Under the pieces are notes generated by a model that was not told where the DNA came from, made no database searches, and saw nothing but the letters and a program-made list of their open reading frames with translations. 64,000 nt of DNA from Blasia pusilla (lineage: Eukaryota; Marchantiophyta; Marchantiopsida; Blasiales). Of this stretch, positions 12,174 through 23,089 are shown in pieces. The number at the start of each line of letters is the position of its first letter. The first letter of the stretch is position 1. The translations under genes were made by a program, and so were the position numbers. Location of the stretch: positions 20,708,001 to 20,772,000 of the forward strand of contig CM114274.1 of assembly GCA_050084515.1 (NCBI GenBank), read 5' to 3'.

Positions 12174-13850
12174 ATAGAGATGCTCATATCCAGTTGGTTG
12201 AGTCATATATACCTCCTCATATAGATCTCTATTCAAGAAGATATTCTTGATGTCCATATGATGTAATCTCCACTTCTTACTTACTTACAATCTCCACTTC
12301 TTACTTACTGGAAATATTGATCCCTGTTACAAAGATGGCGACTACGTAGTCGCCATCTTTGTAACAGGGATCAATATTTCCTCATAATCGATGTCATATT
12401 GTTGTGCATAATCCTTAGCCATCAATCTCGCTTTGTATCTGTTAACTGTATCATCTTGATTGCGTTTGATTTTGTAAACCCATTTGCAACCAATAGCTTC
12501 CTTATCGGAAGGGTATATCAACCAACTCCCAGGTCTGTTGATATCTTAATGCAGCAAGCTCTTCCTCCATAGCTTCAATCCATTTGACTTTACTTGCAGC
12601 TTCTTCAAAATAACTCGGCTCCTGTTCTTGAAGGGTAGTCATCATATATGCATGATGTGTCTCAAGGAAACCTTCATTTATGAATCTTTGAAGAGGATGC
12701 GTGACTCTACTTGACCTACGAAGTTGTTGTTTAGAGGTAGATGCCTCTAACACCTGACTAAAGCTCTGACTAGTCTCAACAGAGTGAATACGTACTCCTC
12801 CCCTCACAGATTTAACTCACAAATCACAGATTTAACTAACAAATCTAGGACCTCTCTAATCCTACACTAGTACTTGGGGAATTTGAAGGCAATGTCTCTT
12901 GGTTTACAGTCATATTCTCCCTCTCAACAGACAAGTTTAGAGATGAAATAGGCTTAGATGGAGCATAAAATGACTTTAGCTCATCAAAGACAACATCGCG
13001 ACTAATAATAAGTTGCCTAGAGGATGGAATGTAGCACTTATATCCCTTAGTTCTATTAGCGTAGCCAATGAATATACATCTTTTAGATTTGGGGTCTAAT
13101 TTTTCTGACGTCTTTTAGAAGGAACATGAGCATAACAAATACAACCAAATACTTTAAGGAAGGAAAAATCAGGTTTATTTCCTATGAAGACTTTGAATGG
13201 AATCTTATCATAAACTCATGTTGTTGGAGTTCAATTGATTAAGAAGACTGCATAGGCTATAGCCTCTACCCAATACACCTTAGACATGTTTTTCTTATTC
13301 AGCATAGCTCGTGCCACCTCAATAATATGACGATTCTTCCTCTCAGCCACTCCATTTTGTTGTGGAGTGTAACGGCAAGTCACTTGACGTTGGATGCTAT
13401 TCTAACGTAAGTAGTCATCAAACTCTATTGAAAGATACTCTCCTCCTCCATCACAACACAATTTCATAATGTGTTCTCTAGTCTGCTTTTCTACTATAAC
13501 TCTAAATGCTTAGAACGTTGAGAATACTTCTGACTTGGCTTTCAGAAAGTAAACCTAGAGAAGTGATCAATAAATGAAACAAAGTACTGGCAACCACTAA
13601 GGCTATGTTATGATGCTATCCACACATCATTGTGGATCAAATCGAATATCTTGGATGCTCTTCTACCTTGCTCTGGAAAAGGAAATCTAGCTTGTTTTCC
13701 AAATTGGCAAGTAGGACATACCTCTAACGTAGCTGGACTCGCTAATTTAGAAAGTCCTATTACTAAATTAGACGATGAAAGACTCTATAATCTTTGAAGA
13801 TTCATAGTCCAATTCTCTTATGCTACACATTTAGATATGTGACTTGTTGG
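12174..13850 (-). pseudogene. Copia pol, N-terminal part: integrase and start of reverse transcriptase
   Basis: Minus-strand reading gives integrase phrases (TPQQNGVAERKN near 13330-13380, then the KVFGCICYAHVP block near 13120) followed by the linker with RRSSRVTHPLQRF and the reverse-transcriptase entry segment (W.EAMEEELAAL...TWELVD; 12502-12807). Frames are interrupted by stops and shifts throughout. A 72-bp perfect palindrome lies inside the reverse-transcriptase part. The gene is dead. Confidence 0.88.
12310..12381. repeat. Perfect 72-bp palindrome in Copia reverse transcriptase
   Basis: The 36 bases to 12345 are exactly mirrored by the following 36, centred on ACTACGTAGT, with no spacer. 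One arm is ordinary Copia reverse-transcriptase sequence. The flank 12263-12309 also carries a short direct duplication (ATCTCCACTTCTTACTTA occurs twice). Confidence 0.95.
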
Positions 13851-15017
13851 TCAGTTTGACCATATATTGCTGTTTGAATCTCTAACATAGATAGAAACAT
13901 CTAATTTGAACATTTTGCCAGATCTAGTACCCTTGGCTATCGTAGTCTGGTGATCCATTGTTTCAATGAAACAACCATCTGTGTTAAACTTCACTTGATA
14001 ACCGTGTTCTATTATCTGTCCTATAGAGATCAAGTTTCTTGCAATAGTAGGAACATAGAGAACATTTCCAAAAGCACAAAGACCATCTGATATTATTGGA
14101 ACTTTACCGGTATGCGCGATATGATATTTACTGTCATCTCGTGTGAACACAATTGTAGGATCTTTCCATTGCTCCATACTATTGGCCTATTTAGCTTGTG
14201 AGGTCATGTAATTTGATGCACCAGAGTCAATATACCAATCTTTTGTTGAGTATTTCTTGACCATTGCTCCCATATGATGAATCATGACCAATAGGTGCTC
14301 AGTTTATGAATGTTGTTGTTCTTGGTACTATCCTTGGTGTTGTTGCTCCACATAGTTTTGTTGTTGTAAGGCTCCTATTCTCATATCTACCTTCTTCTTG
14401 AAATAAAACTTTGCATAGTGAGCCTTTATCCCACAGTAATTACAAGATCGAGGGATCCTCTACTATTGACCTCGACCCCGATGATTTCCATTATCACCAC
14501 CTTGTGATTGTGTCTAATACTGATTCGTAGTTGATTGAGTGATATTATATTGAATGCTTCTTCCTCCATATGTTTGATATCCACCACGACTATGGAAGCT
14601 TCTACCACGACCCTTGCCTCTATTTGATCCATAACTTATAAATAGCGCACTCTCTTGTGGACTGGACAAGCTACCACTGCCTACTAGGCGCATCTCTTCA
14701 CTGATTTAGAATGAGACTAACTCTTGAAAGGTTGGATACTTTTCTCTCACAAAGATAGAGGTCTCAAAAGATTTTTAATCTTTTGAAAGGCCTTGAAGAG
14801 TAAACAAAATCAGATCATCATCTTCTATTGTCACTCCAATGTTATGCAAGTCTGTTAAGTCACTTTCTTGCTTGGCCTCATCACTTGTGGCAAGCTCCCA
14901 TAGTTCTTGATCCATGAGAAATTGTTTCATGCAAAGCTTCCAGACATTGTAATTCTGCTTATCCAGCTTCTCGCGTGTGATAATTATTGAGGAATATTCC
15001 ATGATGAACAATTTCAC
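13851..15017 (-). pseudogene. Copia gag and gag-pre-integrase region
   Basis: The upstream end encodes a UBN2-type gag start (KLDKQNYNVWKLCMKQFL, 14775-15017). A Gly/Arg/Asn-rich stretch follows at 14426-14632, where the zinc knuckle belongs. The gag-pre-integrase segment (13851-14177) contains LYVPTIARNLISIGQ. The segments lie in different frames separated by stops. The protein would form the retrotransposon's particle and carry the protease region; it cannot be made from this copy. Confidence 0.85.
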
Positions 15018-15023
15018 TCACAA

Positions 15024-15423
15024 AAATGTAATTTCAGGCTCTTCATTGCTTAAATTGAAGCATAGACCACTCCTATACATAAATTGACGTGAAATTTGCC
15101 AAGATTGATCAACTGCATGAAAGAATTAGTCGAAATAAGCATGTACAGAGCAAACTACACAACTTTTCTTCACTAATTGCACTTTCCTACACTAAAATTG
15201 CTCCTACAAGAGCTCAAAATGTCAAAATCAAACGATTTTGGATATGTTGAAAAGCTCACAAGGAGCTCTACAAGATGGCTTGAACTAGCCTTCACCATAT
15301 TGTTGATTGATTTGGACCTAGATGGCTAAATCGACCGGGAAAGCCCTCAAAAAATGCCTCTAAAGTTTTATCACCATCAAGGCTCCACTTGAAATCTGCA
15401 CCCACTGATCTCTGAACAAAATT
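15024..15423. other. Leftover Copia 5' leader and junction with MULE copy A
   Basis: About 400 bp without open frames. It probably contains the untranslated leader upstream of Copia gag. No tRNA-primer site (TGGTATCAGAGC type) and no second LTR were found. At about 15424 the sequence becomes transposase code shared with 34840 onward. Confidence 0.45.
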
Positions 15424-18400
15424 TCTAGACTCAAACAGACATAGTGGATTGAGATCATCCACCTTCTCGGGTACATGTTGACGTCAATCTTGGGTTGAAT
15501 ACAAAATGCGAAGGTCTCTGTAATGCGAACATGCTCTAAACTTCCTCCGTCTACGAGTCTGAAATCGGCACTTGTAAGATTGTCCACTTCATCTTGAGTG
15601 CAATTCGTACCTGCGGCAATGGGCCAAATCATGGGGATATTCCCCGGAGCTCCAATGGCAGCCGGATAAGACTTGCGGAAAGCGCAAGATTCATTTGGGC
15701 AGAAGAAGTACTTCAATTGATCCCCAGTCCTCCTGAAATGATCAAAGGTTTTGAGTCCCCAAAACCCAGGCAGTGGTCGTCCAATCCTTCTACAATTCTT
15801 ATTTAGGAAAGTGCCGCATGCTCTCCTAATTCCATCAGATCTTGCCCTGCAAGTGGGTCCACGTCCAGGGTTGCTCCGAGATATATGCCACCGTTTCAAG
15901 TTGCAATCCACCTCCATGATCGGAATCCCATATTGTTGAACCACCCCAACGACCGGATGTTACAAACTTTCAGCAACGGAGGGCTTTTGAAATAAAACAT
16001 TTACTGATTTTGGATAAGTTACTCCATCACGGATTTGGGAGCAATCTGGGGTCCCTCAATACCTGGGCAACATAATTTCCTCATCCAAATCAATCACCGG
16101 ATTCGTTCCTCGATGTTGCCTCTTCATCTGCCTAAAGTCAAGATACTTATCTGGTCTCCACGAGTCTCGCTCGGACTGCTCTACCACCATCTGTATGGGA
16201 CGTCTTGAAACGTGCCCACGAATATCCCCACCAATGTGTACGTCTTGCTCGAGGGGAGTTCTTGCTATGCACCGATTGAAGGCTTCCACATAGAGTTTCT
16301 CATCACTCGATCTCACAGCCGCCCTGACATAGAGCTCGTAGATCGAAGGCCCCCTTCCTTTTGTTATGCCTTTTTTGAGGAAGATATGGGATGCTACAGA
16401 CTGTGCCATTGCTCTTGCCTGGTCTTGTTGGTATGCCTCCACAAGTGAAATTCTTTGGCATGATTGTGACGACCTCCAAGAGGAATGAACACTTTCTGCT
16501 CTACTTGTGTTGGGATAGAGGGCATTTTCATGAATGTTCAATCCCTTCAACAACGGCACTGTGACAAGGGAACCAAAATAGCTCTATGAGCCAAGAAAAA
16601 AGATACTTGTCGAAACCAGACGAGTTGCAAGTCGGAGGCATCCCATGAATGACTCTGTAACCCGTTGGTTTCTGACGTGTTGCAACACCCAGGAAGCACC
16701 TAATGCAACCTGTCGGATTTAGAGTGGTTGCAAGTAAATTTGGCCATGCGACTTGCAACCCGTCCTTTTCCGACAGGTTGCACTCTCAGGAAACCCGTCA
16801 ACCCGTCTGATTCGATGGATTGCAAGTAAATTTGGCCGTACGACTTGCAATCTGTCAAGTTCCGACCGGTTGCACACTCAAGCAACCCGTTGGTAAGCGA
16901 GGGGTTGAACACTCAGGGAGGCAACCTGTCTCATCCGACAAGTTGCTTGGTTTCTTCGGTTTGAAATCCCTATAGTGCCCACGCTTCTCACCTTTAACTG
17001 CAACTCTTCAAACAATTTTCAGCGAGACAAATTCGTGAACTCACCTCCCGCATGAAGTTTCCCCATTGTCTCATTCGTATAGTCCACCAACTCAACCAAG
17101 AGCATAACTCTTTGTACTTCCCCTCAATCGCATGTTTCCTCCACCACCCATGAATTTCTTCTTGGCATTCCATGGCCTGTTTCAAGGTTTTTCTGTCCTT
17201 GCAGCGTTGGAGTAGAGTAACATGCTTCGTCCTCTTATTCTCCTTGATGCAAGATTTGGTGTAGCGGGTTACAGACTTTTGCCAATGGAAAGCATCCGAC
17301 CTTTCTCTCTCCGGTTGAACCTCCCCACCCCAAAACACTTCCTTGATAGCAATCCACCCAGATTGTGCATTGTCCTCCATGAACCCATAAATTTCTGGAG
17401 GTGGCCTTTTTTTTCCTTCACCAACTCCAATAAGAGTAACCAACACATCTTCAAACTGCCAACGTCTTCTGCTTTTACTTCACAGAAAAATATAGTTTTG
17501 AGTCCCTTCTCCACATGGTCATAAACGTGACAACCCATTGTCAACCATCCGTTCAGCACTCTGTAGCAAATATCAAAGCTTACCCAACTGCCATAAAGAT
17601 CTTCCCCTTCCCTCATTCGATCTATAAGATCGAGGCCACTCGACGGACGTATGGTTGACATTTTGAAGACATAGGCCTTGGATCCTTTGCCTCCCTGGCC
17701 CATGAACTGCCATCTTTGAATGAATGGAAATCTGGAGTTGGCCTTAATTCTGGAAATGGCATCCATTTCGGCCGTCTTTCCATCCAATATCCGTATTTGA
17801 CGCAGCAAATTCTGGAAGCATTCAGGATCAGCTAGAAATGCAAGATTTTCCCAGAGTTGTTTCTCCTCAGCAGCCATGATCTTGCCCTCTCCAAGGATTC
17901 CAAGAAATTGTTCATAAATTTGTGATGTTGTTGTTAGCTTGATCACTCCGGGCTTTGAACCCGGAGAGTTTCTGAAGACCTCGACCACTTTCTTCGCCAC
18001 ATCCTCCTTGATGTGTCTCTGAATTGCATCGGTCACAGGATGAGTGTGGGAGCCAACATGTACTACCAGCCTTGTGTACTCTAACGTGGAGCCCAAGTTA
18101 TGGACAATGAAAAAGATGTATGCCAGACACGCTCCAACGCAGAAAGGGGATGCTTGACAATGAGGACATCGATGGCCTCCCGGTGGTATGGTGGCACCGA
18201 CCTCATATGGAGTTTCTGCATTCTTGGGGAATTGCAACGTATTGACTCGCCCGTTGCGCTCAAGATACGGGCATGCTGGACTTCTACACTCCAAGGCTCC
18301 AACGTATTGGCGGCGGGAGACAATCCAAGGACCATCTGGAATTGAAGCACTAGTCCGTTGAAGCTTACACCATCGATGACAATCAGACTTTCTGTCCATA

Positions 18401-19053
18401 TCCTTCAACCGTCCTCCATCTTTCTTTTGAGCAAGAGAAGCAAGTGGAGGCAACTCAAAAATACAATTACCATCCTACGTGGGCGCCAGCTTGTCGACAA
18501 GAATGTGCTTGAATATTTTCAAGGCGAGAGACGATAGCAAACTATTGCCTGATACTTGCAAGAGGAAAGAGTAGGCAGACAGAGGGCCCGGTTGGTGTCC
18601 GACAGATCCACTGAGGTTGATAACATCCGGAATGTCTTCAGGAAGTACAACATTGTTACGAGCGTGTGAAGTTGGAGTCGAAGCCGGATCTATTGAGTTA
18701 GGAGTTGCAAACATAGAGCTCGGTGCACTAGGAAATTCTCGACCGTCTACTTGGGAAATAGAGGAATTCAGAGGCAAGCTGTAAACTCTGTATTGACCAT
18801 TTGCTAGATGAAGGAGATTCCATACTTTACGGTCTGCAATCACTAGCTGGACTGCCTCACCTATTATGTCCTCCGTACCGTCCACCCTAACATCCTTGGA
18901 CACAAAGATGGTTCCAATTTGGAGAAGAAATCAAACTGAGAGAAAATTTTCATCCACTGGTATGAAAGACTCACAAGCTTGTGGCCGAACGATTTCTGAT
19001 TGAGGAAGGGCCGCTAGATGACTGCCACAAGTGAGCTTCACATAATTATCCAT
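15424..19053 (-). pseudogene. Mutator-like transposase, copy 1 (lacks SWIM end)
   Basis: The start is the ATG at 19053 (MDNYVKLTCGS), shared with copies 2 and 3. Order: N-terminal region; cysteine clusters CRSPACPYLERNG and HRCPHCQASPFCVGAC, probably a DNA-binding zinc fold; HVGSHTHPVTDAIQRHIKED; the catalytic core with SFDICYRVL (first Asp), GFMEDNAQSGW (second Asp) and FHW; then, after an intron at 16559-17044 with GT and AG ends, exon 2 with NTSRAESVHSSW. The gene stops where the element is truncated, so the SWIM finger is absent. In-frame stops occur near 18930 and 18477, with frameshifts in the core near 17400. It would cut and reinsert the element by a DDE mechanism. MULE assignment rests on the SWIM finger of copies 2 and 4 and on the 9-bp TSD. 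Confidence 0.8.
16580..16950. repeat. Palindrome cluster in the transposase intron, copy A
   Basis: Several decayed copies of the element's 27-bp palindrome (half-sites near GCAACCCGTC and GACAGGTTGC), separated by a recurring filler close to AAGTAAATTTGGCC. They lie inside the transposase intron. The same filler recurs in the matching intron of copy 4 (63490-63700). Confidence 0.8.
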
Positions 19054-19134
19054 TCCTAGAAGATTCCACCGGGAGGAGATAGAGAATAAGGATGAGGATA
19101 AGAATGGGTATGGGAATGAGAATGAGAATGTTCA

Positions 19135-19141
19135 ATTTATA
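19135..19141 (-). promoter_or_regulatory. TATA box of transposase copy 1
   Basis: Minus-strand TATAAAT about 80 bp upstream of the ATG, followed by repeated ATTCTCATTCTC. The same arrangement precedes copy 2 (38470-38476) and copy 3 (49979-49985), so it is conserved between copies. Confidence 0.6.
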
Positions 19142-20006
19142 GTGAATAGGGACTCAGATTCTCCTGACAGATTTTGACTAACAAGATGAAGTTTGGTAGG
19201 TGAGATTTTCTGACATGATGGATTCAATTCTGTTGCAACCTGTCGAAGTCCGATGGGTTGCAAAATTTGGGAATCAGAGACGTGGGTTGCGAAGCACCCA
19301 GTTCCATTTTTTTTTTACTTGTCCCAATGCAAATTGGAAGCCGTCGGAGTCCGTTGGGTTAGTACCCCCTTCATGACGACCAATGGTCTTTTGAGACAAT
19401 TTTGCTAGCATCAAACACGAGACATCGCTTGCATTTGCTAAGGTAACTAATCGCTGGGGACTATTTCGAGATTGTCCAACTTAGGGTAGACCTTATGACC
19501 CGTCAGATTGCAAGAGGTTGCCTCGGAACTATCCGTTGTTGCATTGTTACCCGAGGGATAGAAAAGAGTGCAACGTGTCTATGACCAATGAGTTGCCTAG
19601 GTACCTCGCCTATTACCCCAAGATTAGGGAAGCGTGCAACCTGTCGGCCTCCGACGGGTTACGCAAGTGCCTCGCCTTGTAACGCTTACATGAAGGAAGC
19701 GTGCAACCCGTCGGCCTCCGACGAGTTGCGCAGGTACCCTGCCTTGTTATCCCAAGACAAGGAAGGGTGCAACCCGTCGGTCTTCGATGGATCGCGCGGG
19801 TACCTCGCGTTCTTCCCCCAAGACGGCGGAGGCGCGCAACCTGTCAGACTCCGACGGGTTGCCAGGATTGCTCGGCTAGGACGGATACCTCCAACCCGTC
19901 GGAGGCCGTCGGGTTGGTGGTTTTCACGTCCAGACCTCCATAATGCCCGACACGTTGCCGTCAGAACGAGGGTGCGACCCAACGGTCAGCCCAATGGCTC
20001 AAAAAG

Positions 20007-20014
20007 TATAAATA
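20007..20014 (+). promoter_or_regulatory. TATA box of the ParB/methyltransferase-like gene, copy A
   Basis: TATAAATA, with a CCAATGG about 15 bp upstream. The surrounding 40 bp, including CCCAACGGTCAGCCCA, are nearly the same in copy B, where TATAAATA is at 40613-40620. The conservation against a diverged background supports a real promoter. Confidence 0.65.
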
Positions 20015-20107
20015 GGCTACGGTTCGCTCATTTTAGGTTTTTTGTTTCGCGATCTCGATTGCTCTTCAGCGCAGTAGCGGACCAGATACCAAGGGGTGCT
20101 TTACACG

Positions 20108-20215
20108 ACGACTCATCGCGAGACGATTCAAGCGACTCATCATGGCGACTCATCGAGGTGACTCATCCGAGTGACTCATCAAGGCGACTCATCGAGATGA
20201 CTCATCGTGCACAGA
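20108..20215 (+). repeat. Array of GACTCATC motifs in the 5' leader
   Basis: Seven GACTCATC occurrences at 13-16 bp spacing, three of them preceded by T to give TGACTCAT, the core bound by GCN4/AP-1-type bZIP factors. They lie between the TATA box and the ATG. Copy B has a related but different short-repeat leader near 40720-40880. Confidence 0.7.
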
Positions 20216-20255
20216 AAGTAATCTCGTTGTCGAGGAGATGGCATTTTCGGGAACA

Positions 20256-20891
20256 ATGACAAGGAAAAAAACTCAAGCAAGCAAGGCTGGGAGCTTCACT
20301 CTCAAGTCCATGACTCCTGTGTCACCATCTCAAGGGCCTCGTTTGGCCAATGAGATAAGGCAACAGGAGATCGAGGAGCGCAAAAGGAAAGCGGAGATGC
20401 ACAGGCATGAGCTTCTTGCACAACGTGTTAAGGAGGCGATTGAAAAACAGAACGCAGAGGCTGAGGCATCGCAGGCCTTGAAGAAAAGGATCGTCGAGCA
20501 GAAGCGTGAAAAGAAACATCTGGACGCGTCGGTGAGGAGAGCAGAATTGGCAAAAGCTCAAAGGGAAAAAGAGATTGCCATTGAAGAAAGCCCGGTCCAT
20601 CCAACCGAAAGTGTTGAGATGGAGGAAATGTCTCCGATGAAGTCCGAGGACACAATCAATATAAAATCGGTTGAGGAAACGGGCGAAGTTCAAGTGACGG
20701 ACGATAAGGTCATGAGGACCGCCAACGTGGAGATGGTGGACATCTCTGAAGAAGCAGGAGAGCGGTCTTCCTCGTCTCTTAGCCCGTCGGAAGAAATTGA
20801 CCTCTATCGGATCAACGAGTTTCCAGTGGACTTGCCAGCTGCTGTCCTAGAGCAGTTGGCGGGCCAAGACACCGACCCAATCTTCGAGCGG
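20256..20891 (+). pseudogene. Cargo gene copy A, exon 1: charged coiled coil
   Basis: Encodes MTRKKTQASKAGSFTLK and then a long Lys/Glu/Arg/Ala-rich stretch (roughly residues 35-115) with heptad-like spacing, followed by a Ser/Glu-rich linker and a segment ending DPIFERV. An alternative ATG lies 18 bases upstream. The chosen start matches the ATG of copy B. The exon ends CGG|GTAAGA; the intron 20892-20989 ends TGACAG and is matched in copy B. Confidence 0.7.
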
Positions 20892-20989
20892 GTAAGATAC
20901 GATCTTTGTTCTTTGAGTTATGTGAAGGCCCATATTGCAATTCATTGGCAATTCAGTGTAGTTTATTGACCTTGTCCCCGTTGTGACAG

Positions 20990-21025
20990 GTGGTAAAGCA
21001 GATGGCACTAATGGAGGGCCAGAAC
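20990..21025 (+). pseudogene. Cargo gene copy A, exon 2 left fragment
   Basis: Encodes VVKQMALMEGQN and is then cut by the Gypsy element. The last five bases, AGAAC, are the target-site duplication. The reading frame resumes on the far side of the insertion, and copy B shows the uninterrupted sequence. Confidence 0.85.
21021..21025 (+). other. Target-site duplication, left of Gypsy element
   Basis: AGAAC directly before TGTCGCG. The same five bases follow the element at 28355-28359. Confidence 0.95.
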
Positions 21026-22025
21026 TGTCGCGCGCCTACTCTCCTTGAACGTCAATCTTTAGTGTTGCGGAAGCGTACGTTCAGTAGGTCACGAACTCAT
21101 CGCCGATCTGCACCCAAACACGCACTCTCGTTAGTCAGGTTTGGCCAACCGGCGTTCCAACCCACCGAGTCCTAAACTCGGCGTCTCCTCAAGCTCAGCC
21201 TTCCTTAGTTCCTAGCTCCCAACACATGGCAAGTCCTTCAAGACTTGGAACAGACTTCCTGGTTAGTCCAGGGATCTGAAACGGCACTTACACGCCTAGC
21301 GATCCCAACTGTTCAACGGTCCTCGTGTGAGTTCCGAACCGAGACCCAAGTAATTGAGTCGCGGCGTGAAATCCAAGAGGGATGTCTAAAATCGCCTCAA
21401 TGGACTTGGTGCAAGTTTTCCAACCCAACGCCCAAACTCGCGTTCCGTTCCATGCCCTTGAGCCGCCCCGCGGCGCCCAAAGTGGGGTTTGGGTTCCAAG
21501 CACTCTCGGAGACCTTCCCCCTTATTAGTACTTCTGGGGTTCTCCAATAACCCCTCCCCTTTGGGAAAAGAGGTTCGGGCCCTTCATTGTGGCCCTCAAC
21601 CCGACTCCACTTACAATCGTTTTCGGGTCGTATCTCGGCCGTTGCTTATGCGTTTGCAACGATCTTTGGTGCGTTTGAACCAGCTTTCCATAAGCTTTCC
21701 AACGCACTCTTATTTGCTTCAAACGCATCTCGGCGCTAAAAGTTATGGCCATAAATACAGTCGGAAACTCTCAAACGCAAGTGGCGTTCCAAATCCGGAT
21801 CTTTCCTTTGGCAACCCACTTCCTAGACTCGACTTCTTTCAAGTCTCATTCCGCGTTTGGTCCAGGTTTCTGAGTTGCGACCATCACATCTGAAACGCGA
21901 CTTCTCGCTCGCGTCTCGTCTCTTGTCTCCTCTTTGAGACAACTCCAACGCGCAAACCATCTTAGCGTGAGCCGCTAATGTTCGATGTTCCGCTTGGCAC
22001 TTGTTTGGTCATGAGGGTCGCGACA
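21026..22025 (-). repeat. 3' LTR of the Gypsy chromovirus
   Basis: About 1.0 kb, matching the other LTR almost base for base from about 21290 to 21960. Differences cluster as small indels in the first 270 bases and the last 30. Open frames inside are identical in both LTRs and are not genes. Confidence 0.95.
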
Positions 22026-22041
22026 CTCACCCCTCTTTTAG
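22026..22041 (-). other. Polypurine tract of the Gypsy chromovirus
   Basis: The minus strand reads AAAAGAGGGGTGAG immediately before the LTR start TGTCGCG, the expected plus-strand priming site. Confidence 0.85.
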
Positions 22042-22694
22042 AGGTTGATGCCCTCATCAACGCAAACTTTTATTATGTCAAGTCTCTGGGCAGCCTACCC
22101 TTGACATTGAATTGCGTTACGGTGGCTAACCCGCAATTCCTCTTAGTCTCTAGTTGTCGCTTTGCCCCACTTAGAATTATTAGCCTCTCATCTTCGATAA
22201 GCCTGGACTAGTTCCAAGGAACTAACCTATCAAATAAGCTAACTAAGTGTGCAACCTTAGACTCTTTCGACTCATTCATGTAAACATCACACTGTTTACC
22301 TGGTCCACAAATTGTACTACTATTGGTCGCTCTCAGTATTCGACTTAGGCGCCTCACTAAGTTTACTTATGTGGCCACAAGTAAGATCACCCCAAGCCCC
22401 AAGACAGACTTCATCTACCCGCCGAGGCTAGGGCGAGCCGAGTGTAATCCAACACAAGGTCCTGTTCTAGGTGCTTATCCACATATGAGCTCTCACCTCA
22501 AATACTCCTTTTGTCTGTCCTCTTGTCGTACATTCTAAGTCTATGATGAACGACTCATAGCCATGCACTACCACATACAAATTGCAATCAACACTGTATC
22601 GAATCTCCAAATCCATACACTCCTTTATTGCAACACTAGCATATTCTAGTTACAACGCCTTCGCCCAAGATTCCACCGATTACAAGTCATGTCT

Positions 22695-22877
22695 CTAGCT
22701 TCTCCTCGTACTAACGTATGTGCTTCGCTTGTGTTCGCTTGAAGTCACGCAACAATTCTTGGCGTGTTCCAAATCCGCCTCCGCAATCCAAGTCGCCTCC
22801 TTCACATGGTAGCCCTTCCATTTTACCAAGTATTCATACTTGTTGGCCCGACGCCTCGAACGTAAGATGGTCTCCAC
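22695..22877 (-). CDS. Chromodomain at the end of Gypsy pol
   Basis: The segment contains YEYLVKWKGYHVKEATWI, the aromatic-cage and VKWKG signature of chromodomains, in the expected place after integrase. In chromoviruses this domain directs integration to marked chromatin. The reading is open here but is separated from the integrase by frameshifts. Confidence 0.88.
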   Translation of the reverse strand: METILRSRRRANKYEYLVKWKGYHVKEATWIAEADLEHAKNCCVTSSEHKRSTYVSTRRS

Positions 22878-23089
22878 CTCGAACTCCGACTCCTCATTTA
22901 CGATGACCGGTGCGGTCTCACCACTGTCTCTCGCTCAAACGTCCATTATCTTGAAGGTATTTCTTCAACAATGACACATGAAAGGTCGGGTGAATCTTGA
23001 ACTCGTCCGGCAGCCTCAACGTATACACATCCTCAAACGGGTTTGTCACAATCACATACGGTCCAAAGATACTTGGTAGAGGCTTATAA

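Larger units (their letters stand above)
9708..15023 (-). mobile_element. Ty1/Copia retrotransposon, degenerate, lacking its 5' LTR
   Basis: Read on the minus strand the order is gag, zinc-knuckle region, gag-pre-integrase, integrase, reverse transcriptase, RNase H, polypurine tract, 3' LTR. Integrase before reverse transcriptase defines Copia. The coding region is broken by many stops and frameshifts. A 1-kb Gypsy solo LTR splits the reverse transcriptase (11147-12173). The 3' LTR is present, but its partner is not found to the right of gag, where a truncated MULE starts at about 15424. The element is therefore 5' truncated and cannot move by itself. Confidence 0.9.
19054..20237. promoter_or_regulatory. 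Shared divergent promoter region of MULE copy A
   Basis: Lies between the transposase start (minus) and the ParB/methyltransferase-like gene (plus). A TATA-like TATAAAT faces left at 19135-19141. Palindromes cluster at 19230-19960, often followed by GCGCAGGTACC-like filler. A TATAAATA faces right at 20007-20014. Copy B has the same plan, with a solo LTR inserted in it. Divergent transcription from one regulatory block is inferred from this geometry. Confidence 0.6.

Noticed and set aside
15360-19053. Several separate minus-strand genes
   Set aside because: Comparison with copies 2, 3 and 4 shows they are exons and frame-shifted pieces of one transposase gene.
19588-20259. A 223-residue plus-strand frame upstream of the cargo gene
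   Set aside because: It runs through the palindrome cluster and the GACTCATC leader and crosses the TATA box. Its length is explained by repeat composition, and it has no counterpart in frame in copy B.
21489-21893. A 134-residue open frame repeated identically at 27816-28220
   Set aside because: It lies wholly inside the two LTRs of one element and is identical because the LTRs are. A related frame in the solo LTR at 11349-11801 reads on the other strand relative to the window. No protein family is visible.
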